This document shows positions 6,778 to 14,392 of a DNA stretch of 26,379 bases, piece by piece; within the stretch, counting starts at the first letter, position 1; the number at the start of each line of letters is the position of its first letter. The DNA comes from an uncultured Bacilli bacterium (GTDB lineage Bacteria; Bacillota_I; Bacilli_A; RF39; UBA660), in the NCBI GenBank assembly GCA_934141615.1, contig CAKPCM010000011.1:1-26379 (forward strand). Direction: 5' to 3'. A program made the position numbers and the translations under genes. The notes beneath the pieces were generated by a model that was given only the letters and a program-made list of their open reading frames with translations, had not been told where the DNA came from and made no database searches.

Positions 6778-6999
6778 ATGACGAGATTGGGTAAGATAAA
6801 GTGGTTCAATAATGAAAAAGGATACGGCTTTATCGAAGGCGAACATGATGAAGATATCTTTGTTCATTATTCTGCAATCAAACAAGATGGTTATAAATCA
6901 CTATCTGAAGGACAAATGGTAGAGTATGAATTATTAGAGACTGAAAAGGGATTACAAGCTATCAATGTCAAAGAAGTATCAAATGCTACTGTTAGATAG
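6778..6999 (+). CDS. Cold-shock domain protein (CspA family)
   Basis: The 73-residue single cold-shock domain has both RNA-binding motifs: KGYGFIEG (RNP1, about 14-21) and DIFVHYSAI (RNP2, about 26-34). It begins with the standard [14 protein letters not shown]. Csp proteins bind single-stranded RNA and DNA and melt secondary structure. The start follows GTGAGGTG. The last codons (Ala-Thr-Val-Arg) and stop are written inside the terminator stem, so the C-terminal tail is probably a by-product of that overlap. Confidence 0.93.
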   Translation: MTRLGKIKWFNNEKGYGFIEGEHDEDIFVHYSAIKQDGYKSLSEGQMVEYELLETEKGLQAINVKEVSNATVR

Positions 7000-7013
7000 T
7001 AGCATTTGTTTTT
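6981..7013 (+). terminator. Terminator overlapping the csp stop codon
   Basis: The 10-bp stem AAATGCTACT (6981-6990) / AGTAGCATTT (6998-7007) is followed by GTTTTTG. The csp TAG lies in the loop/stem junction. Confidence 0.8.
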
Positions 7014-7019
7014 GTATTG

Positions 7020-7028
7020 TGATATAAT
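7020..7028 (+). promoter_or_regulatory. Extended -10 promoter of hpf
   Basis: TGATATAAT is an extended -10, with TATAAT at 7023-7028 and no convincing -35, since that position falls in the csp terminator. The predicted leader is about 17 bases, just enough for GTAGGAGG before ATG7052. Confidence 0.55.
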
Positions 7029-7051
7029 TTAAGTGTAGGAGGATTGATAAT

Positions 7052-7582
7052 ATGAAGTACAACATTCGTGGTGAAAAAGTAGAAGTAACCGAAGCAATAA
7101 GATCTTATATAGAAGATAAGATTGGAAAGCTTGATAAGTACTTTGAAAACGCTGATAACATAACTGCAAGCGTGGTAATTAAGGTTCGCGGAAAAGAACA
7201 AAAAATTGAGATAACAGTACCAGCTATGCATTATACGTTAAGAAGCGAAGAGGCACATTCAGATTTGTATGCAGCTATTGATTTAACCGTTGATAAGCTA
7301 GAAAGGCAAATAAGAAAACATAAGACAAAGATCAATTCTAAAAACAAGAAAAACGTAATTCAAAACTTTGAAATTGATTTAGAAGACAAGTTTGAAGAGG
7401 ATGATTCAAAGGTTTTAAAAAGAAAGAAAGTAGATATGAAACCAATGGATGAAGAAGAGGCTATAATGCAAATGGAAATGTTAGGACATTCATTCTTTGT
7501 ATTTAAAAATGCTGAAACTAACAATGTTTGTGTTCTATATCAAAGAAAAGATGGAAATTACGGAATTATTGAAACAAATTAG
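7052..7582 (+). CDS. hpf: Long-form ribosome hibernation promoting factor HPF
   Basis: The 176-residue protein has the two-domain architecture of long HPF. The N-terminal S30AE domain (about 1-100: MKYNIRGEKVEVTEAIRSYIEDKIGKLDKYF, AHSDLYAAIDLTVDKLERQIRKHK; shown here as two separated segments) is joined by a linker to a C-terminal dimerisation domain (about 120-176: VDMKPMDEEEAIMQMEMLGH, FFVFKN, VLYQRKDGNYGIIE). Long HPF pairs 70S ribosomes into inactive 100S dimers in stationary phase. It lies directly before secA, as in Bacillus, but has its own promoter and terminator. Confidence 0.95.
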   Translation: MKYNIRGEKVEVTEAIRSYIEDKIGKLDKYFENADNITASVVIKVRGKEQKIEITVPAMHYTLRSEEAHSDLYAAIDLTVDKLERQIRKHKTKINSKNKKNVIQNFEIDLEDKFEEDDSKVLKRKKVDMKPMDEEEAIMQMEMLGHSFFVFKNAETNNVCVLYQRKDGNYGIIETN

Positions 7583-7592
7583 TAATAAACTT

Positions 7593-7634
7593 AAAGGAAA
7601 ATAGTTAAATATCTTTAATTATTTTCTTTTTTTT
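7593..7634 (+). terminator. Terminator after hpf
   Basis: GAAAATAGTTAAA (7597-7609) pairs with TTTAATTATTTTC (7614-7626) with one G-U pair and a 4-base loop, extended by A/T pairs into a run of eight T. The T run merges into the secA promoter (TGTTACAAT at 7634-7642). Confidence 0.8.
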
Positions 7635-7668
7635 GTTACAATAATTCTTAAGGAGATGATTTGAACAT

Positions 7669-10164
7669 ATGTTAGGATTTTTAAAGAAAATTTTTGATCA
7701 TGAATATAAAGAATTAAAGAAGTTTAGATTAATTGCAGATGAAATATTTGAATTAGATGATAAATATAAAAAGATGACTGATAAACAACTTCAAGGATGT
7801 ACTAATAAGCTAAAGAAAAGATTAAAAGATGGTGAAACGGTAGATGATATATTACCAGATGCTTTTGCAGTAGCTAGAGAAGCAGCTTATCGTGTAATTG
7901 GTGAAAAGCCATTTTATGTACAGGTTTTAGGAGCTCTTGCAATTCATTTTGGTAATATTGCGGAAATGAAAACTGGTGAAGGTAAAACTTTAACTTGCGT
8001 TATGCCAGCATACTTAAATGCATTAACTGAAAAAGGTGTTCACGTAGTAACGGTTAACGAATATTTAGCAACTCGTGATGCTGAGTGGATGGGCCAAATA
8101 TATAGATTTTTAGGATTAACTGTTGCTGTTAACTTAAGAGAAATGTCACCTAAGGAGAAAAAAGAAGCTTATAATTGTGATATTTTATATTCAACAAATA
8201 ACGAATTAGGTTTTGACTATCTAAGAGACAACATGGTTGTTAACGCTGAAGATAGAGTTCAAAGACCACTTCATTTTGCAATTATAGATGAGGTTGACTC
8301 TGTATTAATTGATGAGGCTAGAACTCCACTTATAATATCTGGTGGTGTTATGAAATCAGCTAATCTTTATAAGGATGCTGATAGATTTGTTAAAACGTTA
8401 AGAGAAAATGAAGATTATACAATAGATGAAAAAACAAAGGATATAACCTTAACAGACCAAGGAACATCTAAAGGAGAAAAATACTTTAGAATAGCAAACC
8501 TTTATGATATTGAACATTCTGCATTGGTTCACCACGTTAATCAAGCATTAAAAGCAAACTATACAATGCATAATGATGTTGATTACGTTGTTCAAGAAGG
8601 TAAAGTTGTAATTGTTGACCAATTTACCGGAAGACTTATGCCAGGTAGAGCATTTTCTGACGGGCTTCATCAAGCAATTGAAGCTAAAGAAAACGTAGAA
8701 ATAGAAGAAGAAACAAAGACACTTGCTACCATTACATTCCAAAATTACTTTAGAATGTATGAAAAGCTATCTGGTATGACAGGTACTGCTAAAACAGAGG
8801 AAGAAGAGTTTAGAAACATATACAATATGTATGTAATTGAAATTCCAACTAACTTACCAGTAATAAGAGTTGATGCAGCTGACTTAATTTATTCAACAAA
8901 AGAAGAAAAATATAAAGCAATAATCGCCGAAATTAAGAGAAGACACGAAAAAGGACAACCAGTATTAGTTGGTACAATTGCCATAGAAACCAATGAATTA
9001 TTAAGCAGTATGCTAAAGAAAGCTCATATAAAGCATGAAATATTAAATGCTAAAAACCATGCAAGAGAAGCAGAAATAATTGCAAAAGCAGGTGAGAAGG
9101 GTTCTGTTACTATTGCAACTAATATGGCAGGACGTGGTACTGATATAAAGCTTGGAGAAGGTGTTAAAGAGCTAGGCGGATTATGCGTAATAGGTACTGA
9201 AAGACACGAGTCAAGACGTATAGATAATCAGTTAAGAGGACGTTCTGGTCGTCAAGGAGATCCAGGTTATAGCCAATTTTTCGTATCATTCGAAGATGAA
9301 TTAATGGTAAGGTTTGGTACTGATAGATTTAAGTCTATCCTAGAAATGGCTGGTTTAGATAGTGAAAGAAATATGCGTAGTAGAACTATTACAAGATCAG
9401 TTGAAACCGCACAAAAAAGAGTTGAAGGAAATAACTTTGATGCACGTAAACATTTGTTACAATATGATGATGTAATGGGTAAACATCGTGAAATAATGTA
9501 TGCTAGAAGAAATGAAATACTAGACAATGAAGATGTTCACAACTATGTTATTAATACAATGAAAGAACTTATTGAATTGCTAGTAAGAAGACATACTAAT
9601 GAACATGGTGTAATTTTAGAGGCTGACTGTAATGAAATCGTTGAATATGTAAATGAAAACTTACTTAATAATTCTAACTTAAAATTATCTGAAATATTAA
9701 ACAAAGAAATAAATGACATAATTGATGTTATACAAAGTAAGGTATTAAAAGAATATGAAGAAAAAATAAAAGAATTACCTGATGAAATAAGAAAAGACTT
9801 TGAAAAAGCTATAAGTTTACAAGTTATTGATAATTACTGGATGGAACATATTAATACTATGGACCACTTAAGAGAAGGTGTTTCATTAAGGGGTTATGCT
9901 AATGAGGATCCTCTTCAAGCTTATATAAGAGAAGGATTTGAATTATTTGATAAAATGTTAGATAATATTTGTAAAGATACTACTTTGTATTTATTAAAAG
10001 CTGAAATAAGACAAAACCTACAAGCAAAGCAAGTTAAGGGAAGTACTAACGAAGCAAAAGACCAGGGAGTAAAAAAGACTATTAAAAAGGGTAAGAAAAT
10101 AGGACGTAATGATCCATGCCCTTGTGGCAGCGGAAAGAAATACAAACAATGCTGTGGTAAATAG
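7669..10164 (+). CDS. secA: SecA preprotein translocase ATPase
   Basis: This full-length 831-residue ATPase drives secretory proteins through SecYEG. Walker A is MKTGEGKT (100-107), Walker B is in IIDEVDSVLIDEARTPLIIS, and the second nucleotide-binding fold has NMAGRGTDIKLGEGV and RRIDNQLRGRSGRQGDPG. The C-terminal scaffold carries VIDNYWMEHINTMDHLREG, and the protein ends with an intact SEC-C zinc motif, CPCGSGKKYKQCC. That motif binds SecB or ribosomes in other bacteria. ATG7669 follows AAGGAGATGAT with slightly long spacing. In Bacillus prfB follows at once; here about 8 kb intervenes. Confidence 0.98.
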   Translation: MLGFLKKIFDHEYKELKKFRLIADEIFELDDKYKKMTDKQLQGCTNKLKKRLKDGETVDDILPDAFAVAREAAYRVIGEKPFYVQVLGALAIHFGNIAEMKTGEGKTLTCVMPAYLNALTEKGVHVVTVNEYLATRDAEWMGQIYRFLGLTVAVNLREMSPKEKKEAYNCDILYSTNNELGFDYLRDNMVVNAEDRVQRPLHFAIIDEVDSVLIDEARTPLIISGGVMKSANLYKDADRFVKTLRENEDYTIDEKTKDITLTDQGTSKGEKYFRIANLYDIEHSALVHHVNQALKANYTMHNDVDYVVQEGKVVIVDQFTGRLMPGRAFSDGLHQAIEAKENVEIEEETKTLATITFQNYFRMYEKLSGMTGTAKTEEEEFRNIYNMYVIEIPTNLPVIRVDAADLIYSTKEEKYKAIIAEIKRRHEKGQPVLVGTIAIETNELLSSMLKKAHIKHEILNAKNHAREAEIIAKAGEKGSVTIATNMAGRGTDIKLGEGVKELGGLCVIGTERHESRRIDNQLRGRSGRQGDPGYSQFFVSFEDELMVRFGTDRFKSILEMAGLDSERNMRSRTITRSVETAQKRVEGNNFDARKHLLQYDDVMGKHREIMYARRNEILDNEDVHNYVINTMKELIELLVRRHTNEHGVILEADCNEIVEYVNENLLNNSNLKLSEILNKEINDIIDVIQSKVLKEYEEKIKELPDEIRKDFEKAISLQVIDNYWMEHINTMDHLREGVSLRGYANEDPLQAYIREGFELFDKMLDNICKDTTLYLLKAEIRQNLQAKQVKGSTNEAKDQGVKKTIKKGKKIGRNDPCPCGSGKKYKQCCGK

Positions 10165-10188
10165 CTTGTTTTATAAGGGGTTGTGAGT

Positions 10189-10239
10189 TTGACAGCAGCC
10201 AAAAAAAGGAAAAAATTTGTGCACATTAATAGAAATTAG
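10189..10239 (+). CDS. Possible 16-codon basic peptide after secA
   Basis: AAGGGG (10175-10180) sits eight bases before TTG10189. The frame reads MTAAKKRKKFVHINRN and then stops inside the following terminator. A second tiny frame at 10292-10339 begins MAQVHVTKKRKFISI, so the two share a KKRK(K)F core. There is no further support. It may be a regulatory peptide, a decayed gene or chance in A-rich DNA. Confidence 0.2.
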   Translation: MTAAKKRKKFVHINRN

Positions 10240-10266
10240 CGTTCAAGCTAGTTTTTATTCTTTTTT
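10233..10266 (+). terminator. Terminator after secA
   Basis: The 8-bp stem AAATTAGC (10233-10240) / GCTAGTTT (10247-10254) has a 6-base loop and one G-U pair. It is followed by T-rich sequence ending in TTTTTT. Confidence 0.75.
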
Positions 10267-10347
10267 CTAAAGATTTTTAGAAAGAGAAATTATGGCACAA
10301 GTACATGTAACAAAAAAGAGGAAATTTATTTCTATATAGGTTTTAAA

Positions 10348-10368
10348 TTGCTCCACAAGGTGGAACAA
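10348..10368. promoter_or_regulatory. Palindrome upstream of the WYL regulator
   Basis: TTG-C-TCCAC / GTGGA-A-CAA is a 9-bp palindrome with one mismatch around AAG. It lies just before a weak promoter-like pair (TTGTTA 10375-10380, 18 bases, TAGATA 10399-10404). Its symmetry fits an operator for a dimeric regulator such as the adjacent WYL protein; this is inference. A second, imperfect inverted repeat (AAGTTT/AAACTT) covers 10371-10386. Confidence 0.35.
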
Positions 10369-10437
10369 GAAAGTTTGTTAATAAACTTTTCTTCGAAATA
10401 GATAACTATTTTATTAATTTTAATGGAAGGTGTTTTT

Positions 10438-11040
10438 ATGTCAAAAGTATCTAATGTTATAACAATGCTAGAATTGTTACAAACAGGAAAGAAATATAGT
10501 ATTAATGAACTTTCTAATAAACTTGAAGTCTCAGAAAGAATGATTAGAGTTTATAAAGAAGACTTAGAAAAAGCAGGAATTTATATAGATACAATTATGG
10601 GGCCATATGGAGGATATGTATTAAATCAATCAGTTCGCATGCCAATTAGAAAATTTAAATTAAAAGATGCAAAATTATTAGATAAATATATATCAAATGA
10701 AAAAGATAAGAAAACAAAAGAAGAATTAATTATACTTCAAGATAAAATTAAAGGTATTTATATAGGAAGTAAACAAGAAGAAAAAGAGTTAAATTTAAAA
10801 GAAGAAACCGTAAAAAAATACAATTTATTAACAAGAGCCATAAAAGAGAAAAGAAGAGTTAAGATATTGTATTATTCATATGGTAAGGGTGAAACCAAAA
10901 GAATTATAGATCCTGCTGAAATGTTTTTGTTTCAAAATGGTTGGTACTGCGCGGCATTTTGTGAAATGAGACAAGATATTAGACATTTTGAATTAAAAAG
11001 AATAATAAAGTGTGAATTATTAGATGAAAAATTTGAGTAG
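10438..11040 (+). CDS. HTH-WYL transcriptional regulator (YafY-like)
   Basis: The 200-residue protein has an N-terminal winged helix, YSINELSNKLEVSERMIRVYKEDLEKAGIYI with the GGYVL wing (about 16-65), preceded by the MLELLQTGKKY entry. The C-terminal WYL domain (about 125-195) is marked by RRVKILYYSYGKGETKRIIDPAEM (read as adjacent short segments), NGWYCAAFC and RHFELKRI. WYL domains bind small molecules or nucleic acids, often second messengers or ssDNA, and regulate stress or defence loci. The start ATG10438 follows GGAAGG. It is the first gene of the accessory block and lies 52 bases upstream of a SIS-domain gene that it may control. Confidence 0.85.
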   Translation: MSKVSNVITMLELLQTGKKYSINELSNKLEVSERMIRVYKEDLEKAGIYIDTIMGPYGGYVLNQSVRMPIRKFKLKDAKLLDKYISNEKDKKTKEELIILQDKIKGIYIGSKQEEKELNLKEETVKKYNLLTRAIKEKRRVKILYYSYGKGETKRIIDPAEMFLFQNGWYCAAFCEMRQDIRHFELKRIIKCELLDEKFE

Positions 11041-11052
11041 ACGAAATATTAC

Positions 11053-11084
11053 CTCCTTTCAAGCTATACTTAACTTGAAAGGAG
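11053..11084. promoter_or_regulatory. Perfect 11-bp inverted repeat at the SIS gene start
   Basis: CTCCTTTCAAG (11053-11063) and CTTGAAAGGAG (11074-11084) are perfect complements around a 10-base loop containing TATACT (11065-11070), a good -10 hexamer. The 3' arm includes AAAGGAG, the Shine-Dalgarno of ATG11093, and is followed by ATTTTTAT. It can be an operator straddling a -10, an SD-hiding hairpin, or an attenuator/terminator for the upstream gene. Confidence 0.6.
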
Positions 11085-11092
11085 ATTTTTAT

Positions 11093-12364
11093 ATGGAAAA
11101 TAAAGAATTTATAATGAATATTCTAAATGATGAATATATAATATGGTTATCAAACTTTATGGAAAAATATGATGAATTTGATGATTGCTACTTTAAACAT
11201 TCAGTCAAAGGAGTTTTAAGTAGAAAGGATGAAAAATTTATAGATGATTTAAAAATATTATTTGATGAATTAAACAAATATAGTATTAAAACAGGTATTA
11301 TAAATAAAAATACATTTTGTTATCTATTAAAATATAATGATAAAATATATGAAATTTATGATAATGCTGATTGTTATTGCTGTAGTATTAGTGAGCATAA
11401 TGATAAAATTTCCACAATAGATTATAATCAATTTAAAAAATATTATCAAACTATGGTTTTTAATTTTGCTCTTTTAAAAGATAGAGTATCAGATGCATTA
11501 TATAATACAGATTTAGATTATATTAACAGTGAATTATCAAAACTTTGTGAACCAACTTTACTTAGTGGTGTTGGAGGTTCAAATGTAGTTAGTCAATTTG
11601 GAGCAAAAGTTATAAATGTTAAAAACAATATAGTTTCAATAAACTGTGAGCCAAGAGATTTCTTATATCAAAATAATAAAGCATTTAAAAATGTTATATC
11701 GTGTAGTTATAGCGGAAATAACTACGGAGTTGAATTATCTTTTAAAAATCAGTTAAAAAAATATTTATTATCCAACAATTCTTTTAATGATAGTGATGTA
11801 ACTTATTTAAAATATAATACTAATATTCCAAAAGAAAATAGTTTTATTTCACTTGGAGCAACACTAATTCCGATTAGTATATTGTTAAATTATTATTTAA
11901 ACGGAGATGATGATTTACTTTTGGATTGTATTAAAGAACCATCATTTGATTTTGATTTATCAAACAATATCTATGAAATATATAGTGGTTATGATACAAG
12001 TGTGGCATCTAAATACTTAGAATCAACAATGGTTGAATCAGGCATAGGAATACCAATAGTTCATGATAAGTATTCTTTTTGTCATGGTAGAAGTAATCTT
12101 GGCTATAATTATAGTGGAACAGCCATTTATTATAATAAGAATACCGAATTTGATAAAATGATATTAGAAGAATTAAAAAAATATTATTCTTTAATAGTTA
12201 TAATAGATTCGAGATTTAAAGATCAAATTTTAGATGACTATCACATGTTAATTCAAAGTATGTATTTAACTAAATATATTGCTAAAAAAAATTCTGTGGA
12301 TTTATCAAAAACTAATTATTCTCCAATTGTTAAAAAGCTATATAGATATAACAAACAAATTTAA
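11093..12364 (+). CDS. Double-SIS-domain protein (sugar-phosphate isomerase/binding fold)
   Basis: The protein has 423 residues. A Cys/Tyr-rich N-terminal part of about 140 residues without a recognised domain is followed by what looks like two SIS domains. SIS1 has LLSGVGGSNVVSQFGAKV (157-174) and ISCSYSGNNYGV (202-213), the usual glycine-rich turn and Ser/Thr-rich phosphosugar loop. SIS2 has IYSGYDTSVASKYLESTMVE and the SFCHGRSNL segment (328-336), matching the HGR of double-SIS proteins of the GlmS/AgaS type. Such proteins isomerise, deaminate or bind phosphosugars. The exact family is not recognised. The start at ATG11093 uses AAAGGAG from the inverted repeat. It is paired with the WYL regulator. 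Confidence 0.6.
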   Translation: MENKEFIMNILNDEYIIWLSNFMEKYDEFDDCYFKHSVKGVLSRKDEKFIDDLKILFDELNKYSIKTGIINKNTFCYLLKYNDKIYEIYDNADCYCCSISEHNDKISTIDYNQFKKYYQTMVFNFALLKDRVSDALYNTDLDYINSELSKLCEPTLLSGVGGSNVVSQFGAKVINVKNNIVSINCEPRDFLYQNNKAFKNVISCSYSGNNYGVELSFKNQLKKYLLSNNSFNDSDVTYLKYNTNIPKENSFISLGATLIPISILLNYYLNGDDDLLLDCIKEPSFDFDLSNNIYEIYSGYDTSVASKYLESTMVESGIGIPIVHDKYSFCHGRSNLGYNYSGTAIYYNKNTEFDKMILEELKKYYSLIVIIDSRFKDQILDDYHMLIQSMYLTKYIAKKNSVDLSKTNYSPIVKKLYRYNKQI

Positions 12365-12398
12365 TTATTCAAAATTAATCAGCTTTTTAAAGTTTATA

Positions 12399-12445
12399 AA
12401 AAAAGAATGTTAGCAAAAAAATATTGTTAACATTCTTTTTTAGTT
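12399..12445. terminator. Strong bidirectional terminator after the SIS gene
   Basis: The 16-bp stem (12399-12414 / 12426-12441, one G-U pair) has an 11-base A-rich loop, an A-run on the left and a T-run on the right. The stem is flanked by direct copies of AGTTTATAA (12391-12399 and 12442-12450). These are probably chance but would resemble a target-site duplication. Confidence 0.8.
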
Positions 12446-12450
12446 TATAA

Positions 12451-12641
12451 GGGTAATTCATATAAAAATATTAAAAATTATTCAATGATAAGTAGTCATA
12501 AAAACATAGTGCCTTGTTGTTTGAGCCCCAATAAATATACAATTGTCTATATGCTATTTCTTGTGCCTACTTTAAGTTTATCACTACACATTGAATGTTT
12601 ACACAAATTTGACGTTTATTTTCCACAACAGATTAAAAATC
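12451..12641. other. Gene-poor stretch, possibly an old insertion remnant
   Basis: Between the SIS gene and the GNAT gene lie about 380 bases without a supported gene. This part is less AT-rich than the surroundings (GTGCCTTGTTGTTTGAGCCCC at the left; TTTGACG and TTCCACAAC at the right). An open frame of 72 codons (12485-12703) has no ribosome binding site, a cysteine-rich unfamiliar sequence and crosses the G run, so I do not call it a gene. It might be the end of a decayed insertion sequence, but I recognise none. Confidence 0.3.
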
Positions 12642-12669
12642 TTGACGGGGGGGGGGTATTTGATATTAT
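12642..12669 (+). promoter_or_regulatory. Promoter with ten-G tract in its spacer (candidate phase-variable promoter)
   Basis: TTGACG (12642-12647) and TATTAT (12664-12669, preceded by TGA as an extended -10) are 16 bases apart. The spacer is mostly the homopolymer G run at 12647-12656. A run of ten G in such AT-rich DNA is very unlikely by chance and prone to slippage. Each gained or lost G changes the -35/-10 distance: 16 now, 17 (optimal) with one more. It faces the GNAT-membrane protein-ABC operon about 80 bases downstream. Confidence 0.6.
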
Positions 12670-12747
12670 GAACATAGGAAAAACTAGTATAGTAAACAAG
12701 TAATTGCTGTATGAAAATTTCTAGAAAAAATATGGAGGTATTATTTA

Positions 12748-13185
12748 ATGAACGTAGAATTTAGAATTGCAAATTATGATGATGTTGATGGAATTATAAA
12801 ATTATGTAATAGGTGTTTTAATGAAAATACCAATTTAGATTATGCTAAAAGGATTTTTAAAGAAAATGAATCTGATAAAAATCAAATCTACCTTATAGGT
12901 GTTGCAAATAACGAAATTATTGCACATGCAAAAATTAATGTTATTCCAACAATTTATGAGGATATGAATACTTATGCAATTTTGAACCATGTTTGTGTAA
13001 AGCCAGAATTAAGGCGTGAACACATTGGTACAAAAATGTTAGATGAGTGTTTTAAAATTGCTAAATCACATGATTGTAAGTGCGTTGAATTGTGGTCGAA
13101 GAACTTTAGAGAAGCAGCCCATGGACTTTATCATAGTTATGATTTTGAAGTTATGGATGCTAAATTCTTTACTAAAGATATATAG
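12748..13185 (+). CDS. GNAT-family N-acetyltransferase
   Basis: The 145-residue protein is the right size for a single GNAT domain. Motif A is readable as LNHVCVKPELRREHIGTKMLDECFKIAKSH (split here by function: beta4 NHVCVKP, pyrophosphate loop RREHIG, helix TKMLDECFKIA). Motif B is CVELWSKNFREAAHGLYHSYDFE, ending in FFTKDI. It transfers an acetyl group from acetyl-CoA to an unknown amine. The start follows TATGGAGG. It is the first gene behind the G-tract promoter and is followed after 18 bases by a membrane protein and then an ABC exporter, so it may modify something the exporter handles or give self-protection. Confidence 0.85.
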   Translation: MNVEFRIANYDDVDGIIKLCNRCFNENTNLDYAKRIFKENESDKNQIYLIGVANNEIIAHAKINVIPTIYEDMNTYAILNHVCVKPELRREHIGTKMLDECFKIAKSHDCKCVELWSKNFREAAHGLYHSYDFEVMDAKFFTKDI

Positions 13186-13203
13186 ATTAGGAAGGTGTAA
13201 GTA

Positions 13204-14385
13204 ATGAAAATTAGCAATATTTATATAGGTGGTTGGTTTCAAAGAACTATGCTACAATTATCTGAAATTTATGATTTTCTAAGAGATTGTAAATCAGAGT
13301 TAAAATTAGATCCTAAAAAATTAAGTGACCATAGAAAAAATCTTAAAATAGGTAACATTGAATATGGTGTATCTGGAGAAGAATTTATTTCTTTTTCTAC
13401 TGGAGTTGGAATAACCGTTAAAATATTTGAAGATGGCTTGATTATTTTAAACAATAAAAACATAACCGAAGATACTTTATTTTCAGATATTGATAAAGTA
13501 CAAGATTATTATGAAAATAGTTTGTCGCCTGCTTTAAATTACTTATTTAGTTTGGGTGCTCCAGTTCCTAAAGAATTGGCAGGCATAAAGAGCGTTTATC
13601 CTTATTTTATCGTTTGTGATAAAGCTACTAATGAACAAATACAAGATCTTCTTGTTAAAACGGAAAAACAAAAATACTTTGAATTTAAAAATGACAAATA
13701 TAATGTTATTCGTGGTGACAAATATTATTTTATAAACAATAAATCACAATCAAATGAAAAAATCGAAAGATATATTGAAGAACAAATATTTATTCGTGAA
13801 TTTAAAGGCCAATTACACAGATATTTAAATATTCATAGAATTATTTGGGAAAAAATTGATGATGTAAAAGCACACGCTAAAGTTAAAGGGGCCGATATAG
13901 TTAAATTCAATACAAAACTTGAGGCTTATGCAAAAACAATAAACCTAATTGATGGAAGAATAAAACAAATGAGTACGTATCTTCCAACTAGAGAAAAAAT
14001 TGCTAAAAGCGATGAAGAATTATCAGAATTTTTAGAGATATCAGGTTATAGATACGAAACTCTTAAAGATACTCTTCAATATATTCAGTATTTATGGGGA
14101 ATGACGCAAAATTATGTAAGTGCTGCTCAAAAGCAATTTGAAGCCATAAAATCCGATGTTACAAGTAAATCAGTAAATAGTTTAACTATTGTTACTTCTA
14201 TGAGTGCTGGAGCGGCTATATTGGGATTATTCCAAAAGTCAAAACCAGAATTCACAGTGTTTGGTATATTATATTTCTTTATATTAGCATTAATAGGTTG
14301 GGGTTCACAAAAATTATTAAATTATATATCTAATAAACAAAAATACGATGTAACAGACATCGAATATGAAAAAGATATAAAGTAG
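13204..14385 (+). CDS. Coiled-coil protein with two C-terminal membrane helices (CorA-like topology)
   Basis: I do not recognise this 393-residue protein. A mixed N-terminal domain (about 1-180) is followed by a long helical, coiled-coil-prone region (about 185-320). Two membrane helices near the end follow (about 325-343 and 349-371), with a very short loop and a charged tail. This architecture resembles CorA-type transporters, but the GMN loop signature is absent (the loop reads QKSKPEF), so magnesium transport is not supported. The start follows GGAAGGTG. It lies between the GNAT gene and the ABC exporter and stops only seven bases before the latter, suggesting one operon and possibly one complex. 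Confidence 0.7.
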   Translation: MKISNIYIGGWFQRTMLQLSEIYDFLRDCKSELKLDPKKLSDHRKNLKIGNIEYGVSGEEFISFSTGVGITVKIFEDGLIILNNKNITEDTLFSDIDKVQDYYENSLSPALNYLFSLGAPVPKELAGIKSVYPYFIVCDKATNEQIQDLLVKTEKQKYFEFKNDKYNVIRGDKYYFINNKSQSNEKIERYIEEQIFIREFKGQLHRYLNIHRIIWEKIDDVKAHAKVKGADIVKFNTKLEAYAKTINLIDGRIKQMSTYLPTREKIAKSDEELSEFLEISGYRYETLKDTLQYIQYLWGMTQNYVSAAQKQFEAIKSDVTSKSVNSLTIVTSMSAGAAILGLFQKSKPEFTVFGILYFFILALIGWGSQKLLNYISNKQKYDVTDIEYEKDIK

Positions 14386-14392
14386 TAATGAT

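Noticed and set aside
11024..11092. Upstream ATG extending the SIS protein by 23 residues
   Set aside because: It lies inside the WYL gene, lacks a ribosome binding site, and would translate the perfect palindrome; AAAGGAG fits ATG11093.
12391..12450. Hairpin flanked by AGTTTATAA copies as a tiny transposon
   Set aside because: The stem with A and T runs is fully explained as a bidirectional terminator after the SIS gene; the 9-base AT-rich repeat can be chance.
12485..12703. 72-codon open frame across the G tract
   Set aside because: No ribosome binding site, unfamiliar Cys-rich sequence, and it is interrupted by the homopolymer; the promoter reading of the same bases is better supported.
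13204..14385. CorA magnesium transporter
   Set aside because: The two C-terminal helices fit, but the obligatory GMN loop motif is absent and the N-terminal domain is not recognisable as CorA.
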